DNA of 64,000 nt from an uncultured bacterium. GTDB lineage: Bacteria > Verrucomicrobiota > Lentisphaeria > Victivallales > UBA1829. The DNA lies in NCBI GenBank assembly GCA_949297765.1, contig CASFTV010000026.1:21429-85428 (forward strand). The letters run 5' to 3'. This document shows, piece after piece, positions 19,315 to 27,205 of this stretch. The notes under the pieces are model-generated. The model did not search any database. It was not told where the DNA came from and saw only the letters and a program-made list of their open reading frames with translations. A program made the position numbers and the translations under genes. Position 1 is the stretch's first letter, and the number at the start of each line of letters is the position of its first letter.

Positions 19315-20474
19315 AAATCACGAAGATTGAACCGATGGTGGTCGGAGCGCCGACTCCGGGGACCGGACAGCTTTCAAACAAGAACTATATTTTTATTAAG
19401 GTCTATACGGATGAAGGAGTTACAGGAATCGGCGAAGCCTCTCTCGGAGGCTATACCAATACCATTGTCGCATTGGTCGGGGATCTGGAGGAACTGCTGA
19501 TCGGCGAGGACCCGACCCGGATCGAATATCTCTGTCAGGTGATGCAGCGGCAGAAATTCTGGCGGGGCGGTGTGGTCAAGGGATCGGCGGTGGCTGGAAT
19601 CGAACTGGCGCTGTGGGATATTCTCGGCAAGATCCGCGGCGTACCGGTATATCGGCTGTTCGGCGGTCCCTGCTGCACGAAAATCCGCGTCTATGCGAAC
19701 GGCTGGACCGGCGGGTCAACGGATCCCGCCGTGATCCGGGATCGTCTTGCCGAAGTGAAGACGTGGGGATACCGGGCCTTCAAATTCAGTATTTCAAAAC
19801 CCTCCTGGCCGATGTATGATCCAGCTGTGACACGCACGATTGCGAAGGCGGCGGAAACAATCCGGGAGAACCTCGGGGAGGATGAGCTTCTGATGTTCGA
19901 CGGTCATGGGCGTTATGATACGGAATCCGCCATCGCGATCGGACGGGCGCTGGAACCTTATCACCTGACATTCTTTGAAGAACCGGTCTCCCAGGTCGAT
20001 GAGAAGGCGATGGCGCGGGTCGCTCATCACATTCGGATTCCGGTCGCGGCCGGCGAGCGTCTGGAGTCCCGCTGGGAATACCGGAAGCTGCTGGAACTGG
20101 ATGCGGTCCGCGTTGTCCAGCCGGATCTTGCTCACTGCAATGGATTTCTGGAGGCGTACAAGATCGCGGTGCTGGCGGACTGCTTTTCCGCATTTGTCGC
20201 GCCGCATTGTCCCATGAGTCCGGTTCTGACGGTGATTTCGGCGCATCTGGACGCCGTCGCTCCGAACTTCCTCATTCAGGAGCGCCTGCATCTGAACGAC
20301 TGGCGCAATGAAGTGATCACGGAACCTCTTCAAGTGCGGGACGGGTTTCTGGACCTGCCCGATAAACCCGGCTGGGGCATTGAACTGAACGAGGAACTCT
20401 GCCGCAGACATCCGAAAATCAGCGTCCGCATTCCGCGCCTGTTCCGCGAGGACGGCGCCGTCAGCGACTGGTGA
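19311..20474 (+). CDS. dgoD: Galactonate dehydratase-like enolase-superfamily enzyme (DgoD-type)
   Basis: 387 aa, mandelate racemase/muconate lactonising branch of the enolase superfamily. It would dehydrate D-galactonate to 2-keto-3-deoxygalactonate. The N-terminal capping domain (IFIKVYTDEGVTGIGEA) precedes a TIM barrel with metal ligands and acid-base residues in LLMFDGHGRYDTESA (Asp), FFEEPVSQVDEKA (Glu), IPVAAGERLESRWEY (Glu) and VAPHCPMSPV (His), matching the DgoD layout closely. It overlaps the aldolase start/stop by four bases and is followed by the SDR gene after 10 bases. Other acid-sugar dehydratases of the same subgroup remain possible. Confidence 0.85.
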   Translation: MKITKIEPMVVGAPTPGTGQLSNKNYIFIKVYTDEGVTGIGEASLGGYTNTIVALVGDLEELLIGEDPTRIEYLCQVMQRQKFWRGGVVKGSAVAGIELALWDILGKIRGVPVYRLFGGPCCTKIRVYANGWTGGSTDPAVIRDRLAEVKTWGYRAFKFSISKPSWPMYDPAVTRTIAKAAETIRENLGEDELLMFDGHGRYDTESAIAIGRALEPYHLTFFEEPVSQVDEKAMARVAHHIRIPVAAGERLESRWEYRKLLELDAVRVVQPDLAHCNGFLEAYKIAVLADCFSAFVAPHCPMSPVLTVISAHLDAVAPNFLIQERLHLNDWRNEVITEPLQVRDGFLDLPDKPGWGIELNEELCRRHPKISVRIPRLFREDGAVSDW

Positions 20475-20484
20475 GGACTCTGCG

Positions 20485-21198
20485 ATGGAGATCAAGGGAA
20501 AAACGGTCCTGGTCACGGGCGGTTCCCAGGGACTCGGCGAACAGCTCTGCCGGGAACTTGCCGGCGCGGGGATGAAGGTGATTGTCAACTGCGCACACAA
20601 TGCGGCCCGCGCCCGGAAGATCGCGGAAGCGATCGGCGGATGCGCAATGGTGTTCGACATCGCCGATCCCGACGCGGTCCGGAACGCCTTTGCGGATATC
20701 CGGGAACTTCATGTCCTCATCAACAATGCCCGTCTTGATCCTTACAGGCGTCCACCCGTCATGAGCGATGCGGAATGGTTCGACCGGATGATCGGAGTCA
20801 ACCTGAAAGGTCCGTATCTCTGTTCTCTTGCCGCGGCGGAAAAAATGAAACGCGGAGGAAAGATCGTGAACCTTTCATCGGTCTGGGCGTACCGTGCGGC
20901 AAATCGGAGAATGATGGAATATGCCATGAGCAAAGCGGCTCTGCACAGTCTCTCCCGGACTCTTGCCCGTCTCCTCGCCCCGGGAATTCTCGTCAACACG
21001 GTCGCTCCGGGAATGATCGAATCAAAGGAGATGGTGGAGCGTCTGACTCCGGAAGAGTTGAATTCCCTCCGGAAAACGATTCCTCTGGAACGCGGCGGAA
21101 GCGCACACGAGATCTGCATGGCGATCCGTTTCCTGCTGGAAAACGATTACATCACCGGGGAAATTCTCAATATCAACGGCGGGACACAATTCGTCTGA
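20485..21198 (+). CDS. SDR-family NAD(P)-dependent oxidoreductase
   Basis: 237 aa classical short-chain dehydrogenase. The Rossmann nucleotide-binding motif TGGSQGLG is at residues ~11-18, NNA near 80, the catalytic Ser in LSSVWAY and the Tyr/Lys pair in YAMSK near 150. GAGG lies just upstream of the ATG. As the third gene of the galactonate operon it may oxidise galactose to galactono-lactone or interconvert a sugar acid; the exact substrate cannot be read from the sequence. No galactonate kinase is encoded in the window, so that step must come from elsewhere. Confidence 0.85.
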   Translation: MEIKGKTVLVTGGSQGLGEQLCRELAGAGMKVIVNCAHNAARARKIAEAIGGCAMVFDIADPDAVRNAFADIRELHVLINNARLDPYRRPPVMSDAEWFDRMIGVNLKGPYLCSLAAAEKMKRGGKIVNLSSVWAYRAANRRMMEYAMSKAALHSLSRTLARLLAPGILVNTVAPGMIESKEMVERLTPEELNSLRKTIPLERGGSAHEICMAIRFLLENDYITGEILNINGGTQFV

Positions 21199-21225
21199 AC
21201 GCAGGGAAACCTCCCTCCGGAAAAC

Positions 21226-22065
21226 TTATTTCCGAAAGCGTTTTCGGTAGTGCAGAGGAGTCTCTCCGGTCAAGCGCCGGAAGGCAAAGCAGAACCATGC
21301 ACTTCTTTGATAATGAAGAAGTTCTGCGATTTTCCAGATCGGAGTCGATGTCTCCGCGAGAAGTCGTTTCGCCTCCTCCATCCGGAGCATGAAAAGGAAA
21401 CGGGCCGGCGGCGGATAACCGGATTTCTCCCAACGGCGGGAAAAGTTCCTGCGGGAGAAGCCGAAGTGACGGGCAATCTGATCCAAGTCATTCTCTTTCA
21501 GGAAGTTCATGCGGAGAAATGACGCGATTTCCCGGATTTTCCTGTCCCCCGTTGCCAACGGTGTCCTGGAACGTTTCCGGATCAGAAGCAGTTCCCGCAT
21601 CATCTGGAAGGCAAGCAGATCAATCCGGTCTGCCATGCCGAACTCTTCCGAACAACCGGCAAACTCCTGAAACCGCAGAAACAATCCGCTCAGTTCGCGG
21701 GAATCCGGCAATTCACAAACCGTGAAGGAATCTTCGAACCCGATGCGCCGGATCTCTTCGAGCGCTTCCGCCGGATAAGCCACATAAAATGCACTTGCCC
21801 ACTTGCCGTCGATCATCCGGTGGACTTCATTCGGACGCTTGATCAGGAGATGCGGATAGCGTACCGAAAAACGCTTTCCGTTGATCTCCATTCCGCACCG
21901 TTCGGAATCGCCGCGGAGCCGACAGCAGATCTGCACCCCCCGGACCACCTGAAGCTCCGGATACGGATGCTCTTCATGATATGCAAGCGACCGGACCGGA
22001 AGAACACCTCCGCCCTCCAGCTCCCGTCGCTGCTTTTCCAGAACAAGATAAAATGGAATTCCCAT
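21226..22065 (-). CDS. AraC-family transcription regulator
   Basis: About 279 aa from the ATG at 22063-22065 (MGIPFYLVLEKQRREL). The longer open frame upstream runs through the divergent promoter region and is not credible. The effector domain has YPHLLIKRPNEVHRM, the same motif as the regulator at 10188, and the C-terminus has two helix-turn-helix motifs (LDQIARHFGFSRRNFSRRW and IWKIAELLHYQRSAWFCFAF) ending TGETPLHYRKRF. It is divergent from the intact GH36 gene at 22200, its likely target. The -10 element lies only seven bases before the ATG and no ribosome binding site is visible, so the mRNA may be leaderless. It converges on the SDR gene with a 27-base gap. Confidence 0.88.
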   Translation of the reverse strand: MGIPFYLVLEKQRRELEGGGVLPVRSLAYHEEHPYPELQVVRGVQICCRLRGDSERCGMEINGKRFSVRYPHLLIKRPNEVHRMIDGKWASAFYVAYPAEALEEIRRIGFEDSFTVCELPDSRELSGLFLRFQEFAGCSEEFGMADRIDLLAFQMMRELLLIRKRSRTPLATGDRKIREIASFLRMNFLKENDLDQIARHFGFSRRNFSRRWEKSGYPPPARFLFMLRMEEAKRLLAETSTPIWKIAELLHYQRSAWFCFAFRRLTGETPLHYRKRFRK

Positions 22066-22072
22066 GCTTTGT

Positions 22073-22100
22073 ATAATATCATAAGAATTGAAAAAATCAA
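22073..22100 (-). promoter_or_regulatory. Promoter of the AraC gene, very close to its start codon
   Basis: On the minus strand TTGATT (22095-22100), a 16-base spacer and TATTAT (22073-22078). Transcription would begin about at the ATG (22065). Confidence 0.5.
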
Positions 22101-22137
22101 ATGGCCGAAAAACGATATTTTTTTGTCCTCCCTGCCT

Positions 22138-22166
22138 TCCCCGGAATGGCATTTTCATGCTATAAT
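22138..22166 (+). promoter_or_regulatory. Candidate promoter of the GH36 gene
   Basis: A perfect TATAAT (22161-22166) with a weak TTCCCC (22138-22143) 17 bases upstream, just ahead of the GH36 binding site. A good -10 with a poor -35 fits an AraC-activated promoter. Confidence 0.5.
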
Positions 22167-22199
22167 GAAAAGGAAGTCCAGAAGAACAAGGAGGCAGAA

Positions 22200-24314
22200 A
22201 TGTCATTTTCAATTCATCGGAACGGCCGACTCTTTCTCGGCAATACAACGAATATGAGCTACGCTTTTGAAATCCGGGAGGATGGACGGGCCGTGAATCT
22301 TCACTGGGGAGGGCGGATCCATCGAGCCGAAGATCTGCCCCCTGTCGATGAAATCTCATTTTTCAGCCGGGCGCATTATTCCCGTCGAGTCCGCCAGAGG
22401 CGTCTGGAATATTCCTTTTATACGCCGGGCGATCCTTCCATTCCCTGTCTGAAACTGCATTCTCCCGACCGTGCGGTGGAGCTGCTGTATGACGGTTTCC
22501 GTCTGGAAAATCCGGATCATCTGGTTGTGACGCTCCGTGACCGGAATTCCGGAATCCGGGCCGATTTGCATTATCTCCTGTATCCGGAGTTCGATCTGAT
22601 TGCCCGGCACGCGGAGATCATCAAGGAAGGGGACGGGGAAGTCTGCTTTGAATCCCTTTTTTCTGCGGTCTGGAGTCTGCCGCGCGGAAACGCTCCGCGG
22701 TTGACCACTCTTCAGGGAGAGTGGGGACAGGAATATCGGGTCCATCGAACACAACTCCTTCTGGGAGAATATGTTCTGGAAAGCAGAAACGGGATCAGCG
22801 GTCACTCTTCCGTTCCCTTTTTCGCCTTTGATCCGGGAAATGCGGATGAGCGTTCCGGCGAGATCCATTTCGGCACTCTGCTCTGGAGCGGAGACTGGAA
22901 GTTCATCTTTGAACGCGATGCTTTTTCCGAGAATCGTGTTTCCGGCGGAATCAATTCCTTTGATTTCAAATTACGCCTCGCCGGAGGAGAACATTTTGAA
23001 ACGCCGGTCTTCCTTGCCGGCTTTACGAGAGGGGGATTTGGAGCGATGAGCCGCCAGATTCACCGATACAGTGCCGCCTGTCTCACTCCTGCGGTCATGC
23101 GGAAACGGGTCCTTCCGGTGGTATTCAACACCTATTCCTGCATTCGCGGTCCGGAGGTAACAGAAAAAAATGTTCTGGAGCTGATCCCCCGGGCGGCGGA
23201 GGTCGGATGCGAACTCTTTATCATCGACGCCGGATGGCAGACCTCCATGGGCGACTGGGAAATTCATCCGGAAAAATTCCCCGGAGGATTCCGGAAAATC
23301 ATTCGTTCCGTACAGGATCATGGAATGGAGTTCGGAATATGGATGGAATTCGAACGCGTCGATTCCGCAAGCCGTCTTTACCGGGAACACCCGGAATGGA
23401 GGATTGATTCCTCCTCCTATTCCCTGCTGGATCTTTCACGCGGAGAGGTCCTTGAATATCTGCATGGAGTTATATTCAAGTTGTTGAAAGAGAACGAGAT
23501 CGTTTATTTCAAAATGGATTTGAACCGCTATCTGGAAATTCCGGACGTTCCCGCCCGGCGCGAGATGCGGACACGGTACATGCTGAATTTTTATGAACTG
23601 ATGTCCCGTCTGAATGAGGAATTCCCCCATGTGTTCTTCGAAAACTGCGCCAGCGGAAGCGGACGGGGCGATCTGGCAATGGATCGCTATTTCAGCCGGA
23701 TCAACCGCAGCGACAACCAGGATACTCTGGATATTCTCGACATCCAGGAGGGATTCACCTATCTTCACCATCCGAAAAGCGCCGGCGGAGGCTGTCAGAT
23801 CAGCCGGAGTTATTCCTACTTTTTCAATCACCGGGAAATTCCGCTGCGCTTTATGGCTCATGCGGCGATGATGGGATGGCCTTCGCTCGGAATCCCTTTG
23901 AACCGGAGTTCCGAAGAGGAGCTGAAGGAGTGTCGGGCATATCTGGATTTGAATAGAAAGATTCGTCATGTGGTTGCGTTCGGCGAGTTGTATCGCCTCG
24001 CATCACACCGGGAAAATCGGTATGCCGCGTTTGAATACGTTCTTCCGGACAGGAGCGAGGCTCTTCTGTTTGTCTTTGCGCATGCGCTTCAATTTGCACA
24101 ACCGCTGCCGAATCTCCATCTGGAAGGTCTTGATCCGGATGCCGTTTATACAATCGAGCGTTATGGTCAGCACGAGACCGAACGGGATGCGTTCTGCAAT
24201 GTCCCGGAGCCGGATCCTTACCCCGTTTCGGGACGGGGGCTGGCTGAAATCGGAATCCTCGTCGCTCTCAGCGGAGATCTTGACAGCAGAATCCTTCATC
24301 TCAGAAAACGGTAA
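22200..24314 (+). CDS. GH36-family alpha-galactosidase
   Basis: 704 aa without signal peptide, so cytoplasmic. It hydrolyses terminal alpha-linked galactose (raffinose-type sugars or galactosylated glycans). The N-terminal beta-sandwich (residues ~1-280) is followed by the TIM barrel with LFIIDAGWQ, nucleophile motif VYFKMDLNRY (Asp ~441) and acid/base motif NRSDNQD (Asp ~504), then AGGGCQISRSYS and a C-terminal sheet. Length is right for the family. The ATG at 22200 follows AAGGAGG by five bases. It is single, divergent from an AraC regulator, and is the intact paralogue of the broken gene at 11122. Confidence 0.92.
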   Translation: MSFSIHRNGRLFLGNTTNMSYAFEIREDGRAVNLHWGGRIHRAEDLPPVDEISFFSRAHYSRRVRQRRLEYSFYTPGDPSIPCLKLHSPDRAVELLYDGFRLENPDHLVVTLRDRNSGIRADLHYLLYPEFDLIARHAEIIKEGDGEVCFESLFSAVWSLPRGNAPRLTTLQGEWGQEYRVHRTQLLLGEYVLESRNGISGHSSVPFFAFDPGNADERSGEIHFGTLLWSGDWKFIFERDAFSENRVSGGINSFDFKLRLAGGEHFETPVFLAGFTRGGFGAMSRQIHRYSAACLTPAVMRKRVLPVVFNTYSCIRGPEVTEKNVLELIPRAAEVGCELFIIDAGWQTSMGDWEIHPEKFPGGFRKIIRSVQDHGMEFGIWMEFERVDSASRLYREHPEWRIDSSSYSLLDLSRGEVLEYLHGVIFKLLKENEIVYFKMDLNRYLEIPDVPARREMRTRYMLNFYELMSRLNEEFPHVFFENCASGSGRGDLAMDRYFSRINRSDNQDTLDILDIQEGFTYLHHPKSAGGGCQISRSYSYFFNHREIPLRFMAHAAMMGWPSLGIPLNRSSEEELKECRAYLDLNRKIRHVVAFGELYRLASHRENRYAAFEYVLPDRSEALLFVFAHALQFAQPLPNLHLEGLDPDAVYTIERYGQHETERDAFCNVPEPDPYPVSGRGLAEIGILVALSGDLDSRILHLRKR

Positions 24315-24473
24315 CAGACACTGAAGAAAGAGGACGGCGGCTGGAGGAAGTGCCGGATCGCTTCCATTGCGTCGATATGGGGGCGTCTCTCCAGTCGGAG
24401 AACAGGGCGATTTTCCTGTTTCCCGACGGACGCGCGTTTCTCTGTCGTTCCGCGTTGGCCGCGCAGGATGCGG

Positions 24474-25727
24474 TCAGGCTTTCGCCGCAGAGGTTTCCGC
24501 TGCGGACAGGGTTTTGTCCACCATTGCACAGACACAGGAGTCGGACCAGACATTTTCCGCCGTTTCAATCATGTCGATGATCGTGTAAATCGGCAGGATA
24601 ATTCCCAGAATACCGATGGGTGCCTGGATGCCGGACATCAGGGAAAGGGTCAGAAAATAGCATCCCATTGGTACTCCGGCATTTCCGATCGCGGAAATAA
24701 TGGAAATGAAAAACCAGAGCATCAGCGTCGGCACAGTCAGCGTCCAGCCGCCATTCTGCATGACGAAAAGAGATGTTACCAGAATAAAAGCGGCACAGCC
24801 GTTCATATTGATCGTGCAGCAGATCGGCAATACAAAACGCGCCACTTCCTTCCTGGCCTTTAAATTGTTTTCCGCGGATTCCACCGTCACCGGCAGGGTC
24901 GCGGCGGAACTCTTGGTGAAAAGAGCCATCAGCACCGCAGGCAGCATGCAGCGGAAAACCTTGAGCGGATGAATTCCGCGAATCAGCAGAAACAGCGGAA
25001 GCACAATGAAAAACTGTATCAGATTTCCTCCCAGGACCACTGCCACATATTTCCCCAGAGATCCGAGTATGAATCCCGCGGAAACCTGCGCGGAAAGCTG
25101 GGCGGCAAAAGCCACAATCCCGAGCGGCAAAGTCCAGACCAGTCCCCTGATCAGGGCAAACAGAACCTCCTGCATCCCGAGAATCCCTTTCAGCAGGATC
25201 TGAATGTTTTCCGACTCTTTCTTCATCGCCAGAACCAGACCGGCTGCGACAGAGACCAGAAGAATGCTTAATACATTCCCCGACGAAAACGGCGCAAGAA
25301 TATTGTTCGGTATCACCGAAAGAATATGACTGTAATAAGAAATCCTTCCCAGATTTTCCGGAACATTGGCACTCCCCTGCTGAATGACATCCGCCGGAAG
25401 ATTTCCCGGCGCTATCATCTTGAAGAGCAGGAGTCCCACCAGTGCGGCAGCGGCAGTGGTAAGCAGGGTATAGACGATTGTATGCAGAAAGATCCGTCCT
25501 GTATTTTTCCGGGCTCCGAGCAGGGCAAGCGTTGTTGTCACCGCCAGAGCAATCGTCGGCACCGCAACAAACTGAAACAGACGGGTGTAAACAGATGCCG
25601 TAAAATTGAAGAAATCATTCAGCCACGGAATGCCCAGTGTTCCCAAGATCCCTCCCGCCGCCAATGCGGCCATCCAGAGCATAAATTGTCTGCCATTCAA
25701 TCCGGCGTTTTTTGTATTGTCTTTCAT
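24474..25727 (-). CDS. Dicarboxylate/amino acid:cation symporter (DAACS family)
   Basis: 417 aa with about eight hydrophobic segments and two re-entrant loops, as in the glutamate/aspartate transporter family. It takes up dicarboxylates or amino acids with sodium or protons across the inner membrane. Signature stretches are LFTKSSAATLPVT (HP1 serine-rich loop), TINMNGCA (TM7) and GNAGVPMG (HP2). The substrate could be glutamate, aspartate, serine or a C4 acid. It is transcribed alone, and has no evident link to the glycan genes on either side. Confidence 0.9.
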   Translation of the reverse strand: MKDNTKNAGLNGRQFMLWMAALAAGGILGTLGIPWLNDFFNFTASVYTRLFQFVAVPTIALAVTTTLALLGARKNTGRIFLHTIVYTLLTTAAAALVGLLLFKMIAPGNLPADVIQQGSANVPENLGRISYYSHILSVIPNNILAPFSSGNVLSILLVSVAAGLVLAMKKESENIQILLKGILGMQEVLFALIRGLVWTLPLGIVAFAAQLSAQVSAGFILGSLGKYVAVVLGGNLIQFFIVLPLFLLIRGIHPLKVFRCMLPAVLMALFTKSSAATLPVTVESAENNLKARKEVARFVLPICCTINMNGCAAFILVTSLFVMQNGGWTLTVPTLMLWFFISIISAIGNAGVPMGCYFLTLSLMSGIQAPIGILGIILPIYTIIDMIETAENVWSDSCVCAMVDKTLSAAETSAAKA

Positions 25728-26188
25728 GATCGTCTCTTATTGACTTGGGAATGTCCCGTCTTTTCCTTTTTTAAAAATCCAGTATAATAAACTAGCATGG
25801 ATTTCTTATTTTGTCAATCCGGAACCCTTCCTCCGTCCGACCCTGTCAGAAACGGATGCACGGCATTTTCCCTCTCTCATTCTCCGCGAGGATCCGTTCC
25901 TTCGGACCGAACAGGGACCGGGTCCATCCTGTGAAGAGAACTCCTGTGCGGATTTCGAGGATTCCTTTGCCGCTTGCAAAAGAAAAATCCTGTTGTATGG
26001 TATGACAACACATCCGGTCAGAGAATCTTGAAACATCCCGGAGCCGGAGAAACTGAGCGGATCATGGATCTGTTTGAAAGGCCGCGGGAAAAGCGCGTTC
26101 TCTTCAGAAAAGGTGTAAACGGATATTCTATGCCGGACGAAAGCAGAAAAGAGACTGAACTCCCCCCGATCTTTATCTCTGAGCAGAA
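25728..26188. other. Divergent regulatory gap between symporter and LacI gene
   Basis: No credible gene. On the minus strand TTGACA (25812-25817) with TAGTTT 17 bases on, or TATTAT 22 bases on, may drive the symporter. Close to the LacI gene lies a perfect inverted repeat (listed separately). Confidence 0.5.
25991..26010. promoter_or_regulatory. Inverted repeat, possible LacI-family operator
   Basis: TGTTGT (25991-25996) and ACAACA (26005-26010) form perfect 6-base arms around an 8-base spacer, giving the 20-base length typical of LacI-family operators. It lies about 180 bases before the LacI-type gene. Confidence 0.35.
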
Positions 26189-27160
26189 ATGGAGTTTAGC
26201 GCAGTGAAACAGATCGGTATAAAGGAACTGGCGCAGGCGGCAGGAGTGGCTCCGTCCACGGTATCCCGGGCGCTGGCCGGCAATCCGAGAATCTCGAAGG
26301 AGACCGCAGAGCGCATCTTGCGAACGGCGGCGGATCTCGGCTATCAGCCGTATACTTCCCGGACTCGGTTTCTGGCTCTCTTCCTGCCTGGACTCATGGA
26401 ATACACCTATACAGGACTGCTTCTGAAAGCGATCCAGCGGGAGGCGTTCCGCAGGAATTATCGGCTTGAACTGCTTCTGCCGGATGGACTTCCCCGGATG
26501 AATGAACGGTATTTCTGCGGAGGCATTGCTCTGGGAAAAGTCAACCTGGAGTCCTGTCCGTTCCCTCTGGTGCAGATCAACGGGAAAGCGGAATCGCTGA
26601 ACCGGAATTCCTTCTCGGTCTGTTCGGATGATTTCGGCGCGATTGCGGAATCCGTCCGCCGTTTCCGTGCCGCCGGACATGTCCGGATCGGTTTTCTGCT
26701 CGCCGGGAATCCGGATACCTGCAACAACCGGAACCGGATTGCCGCTTTCCGGCAGGTGCTGCCAGAAGATCCGGAAAAATGGATTGAGATCATCCCGAAC
26801 TCGGAGTATGAAGTGGATGCGGCGGTGATCCGTCTGATGAAGCGGGGAATCACGGCATTGATCTATCTGGTCCCCAGTGCGGTCAATCCGGAAAAGGTGA
26901 TGCGGCGCAACAGGATACGGATCCCGGAGGATCTGTCTCTGATCGTCTGGGAAATGCTTGGCATTTTCCAGGAATATCGGCCGAATCTTTGCGTTGCGGA
27001 GCAGAATTTTGAACGTCTTGCATTTGAATCGCTGGAACGGATTGCGTCTTCCTTTGCAGGAAAGCCGGGAAAGAAAACCGTCTTTGTTCCGTATGTTTTC
27101 CGGGAAGGTGCAAGCATCGTGTCTCCCCGATCCGGCGCCCGGAGCAAACACTGCACATGA
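26189..27160 (+). CDS. LacI-family transcription regulator
   Basis: 323 aa. The N-terminal helix-turn-helix and hinge are canonical: IGIKELAQAAGVAPSTVSRAL (split at the HTH), GNPRISKETAERIL, LGYQPY. The rest is a periplasmic-binding-protein-like sugar sensor (GHVRIGFLLAGNPDTCNNR, IPEDLSLIVWEM). The ATG at 26189 overlaps no strong binding site; a GTG at 26204 is an alternative that would begin closer to the HTH. It converges on the GH3 gene with a 45-base gap and probably represses it or the symporter. The effector sugar is unknown. Confidence 0.88.
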   Translation: MEFSAVKQIGIKELAQAAGVAPSTVSRALAGNPRISKETAERILRTAADLGYQPYTSRTRFLALFLPGLMEYTYTGLLLKAIQREAFRRNYRLELLLPDGLPRMNERYFCGGIALGKVNLESCPFPLVQINGKAESLNRNSFSVCSDDFGAIAESVRRFRAAGHVRIGFLLAGNPDTCNNRNRIAAFRQVLPEDPEKWIEIIPNSEYEVDAAVIRLMKRGITALIYLVPSAVNPEKVMRRNRIRIPEDLSLIVWEMLGIFQEYRPNLCVAEQNFERLAFESLERIASSFAGKPGKKTVFVPYVFREGASIVSPRSGARSKHCT

Positions 27161-27205
27161 CGTCCCATGCGGGGATCGGGAAGACTCAAATCCGCAATCC
27201 GTCTT

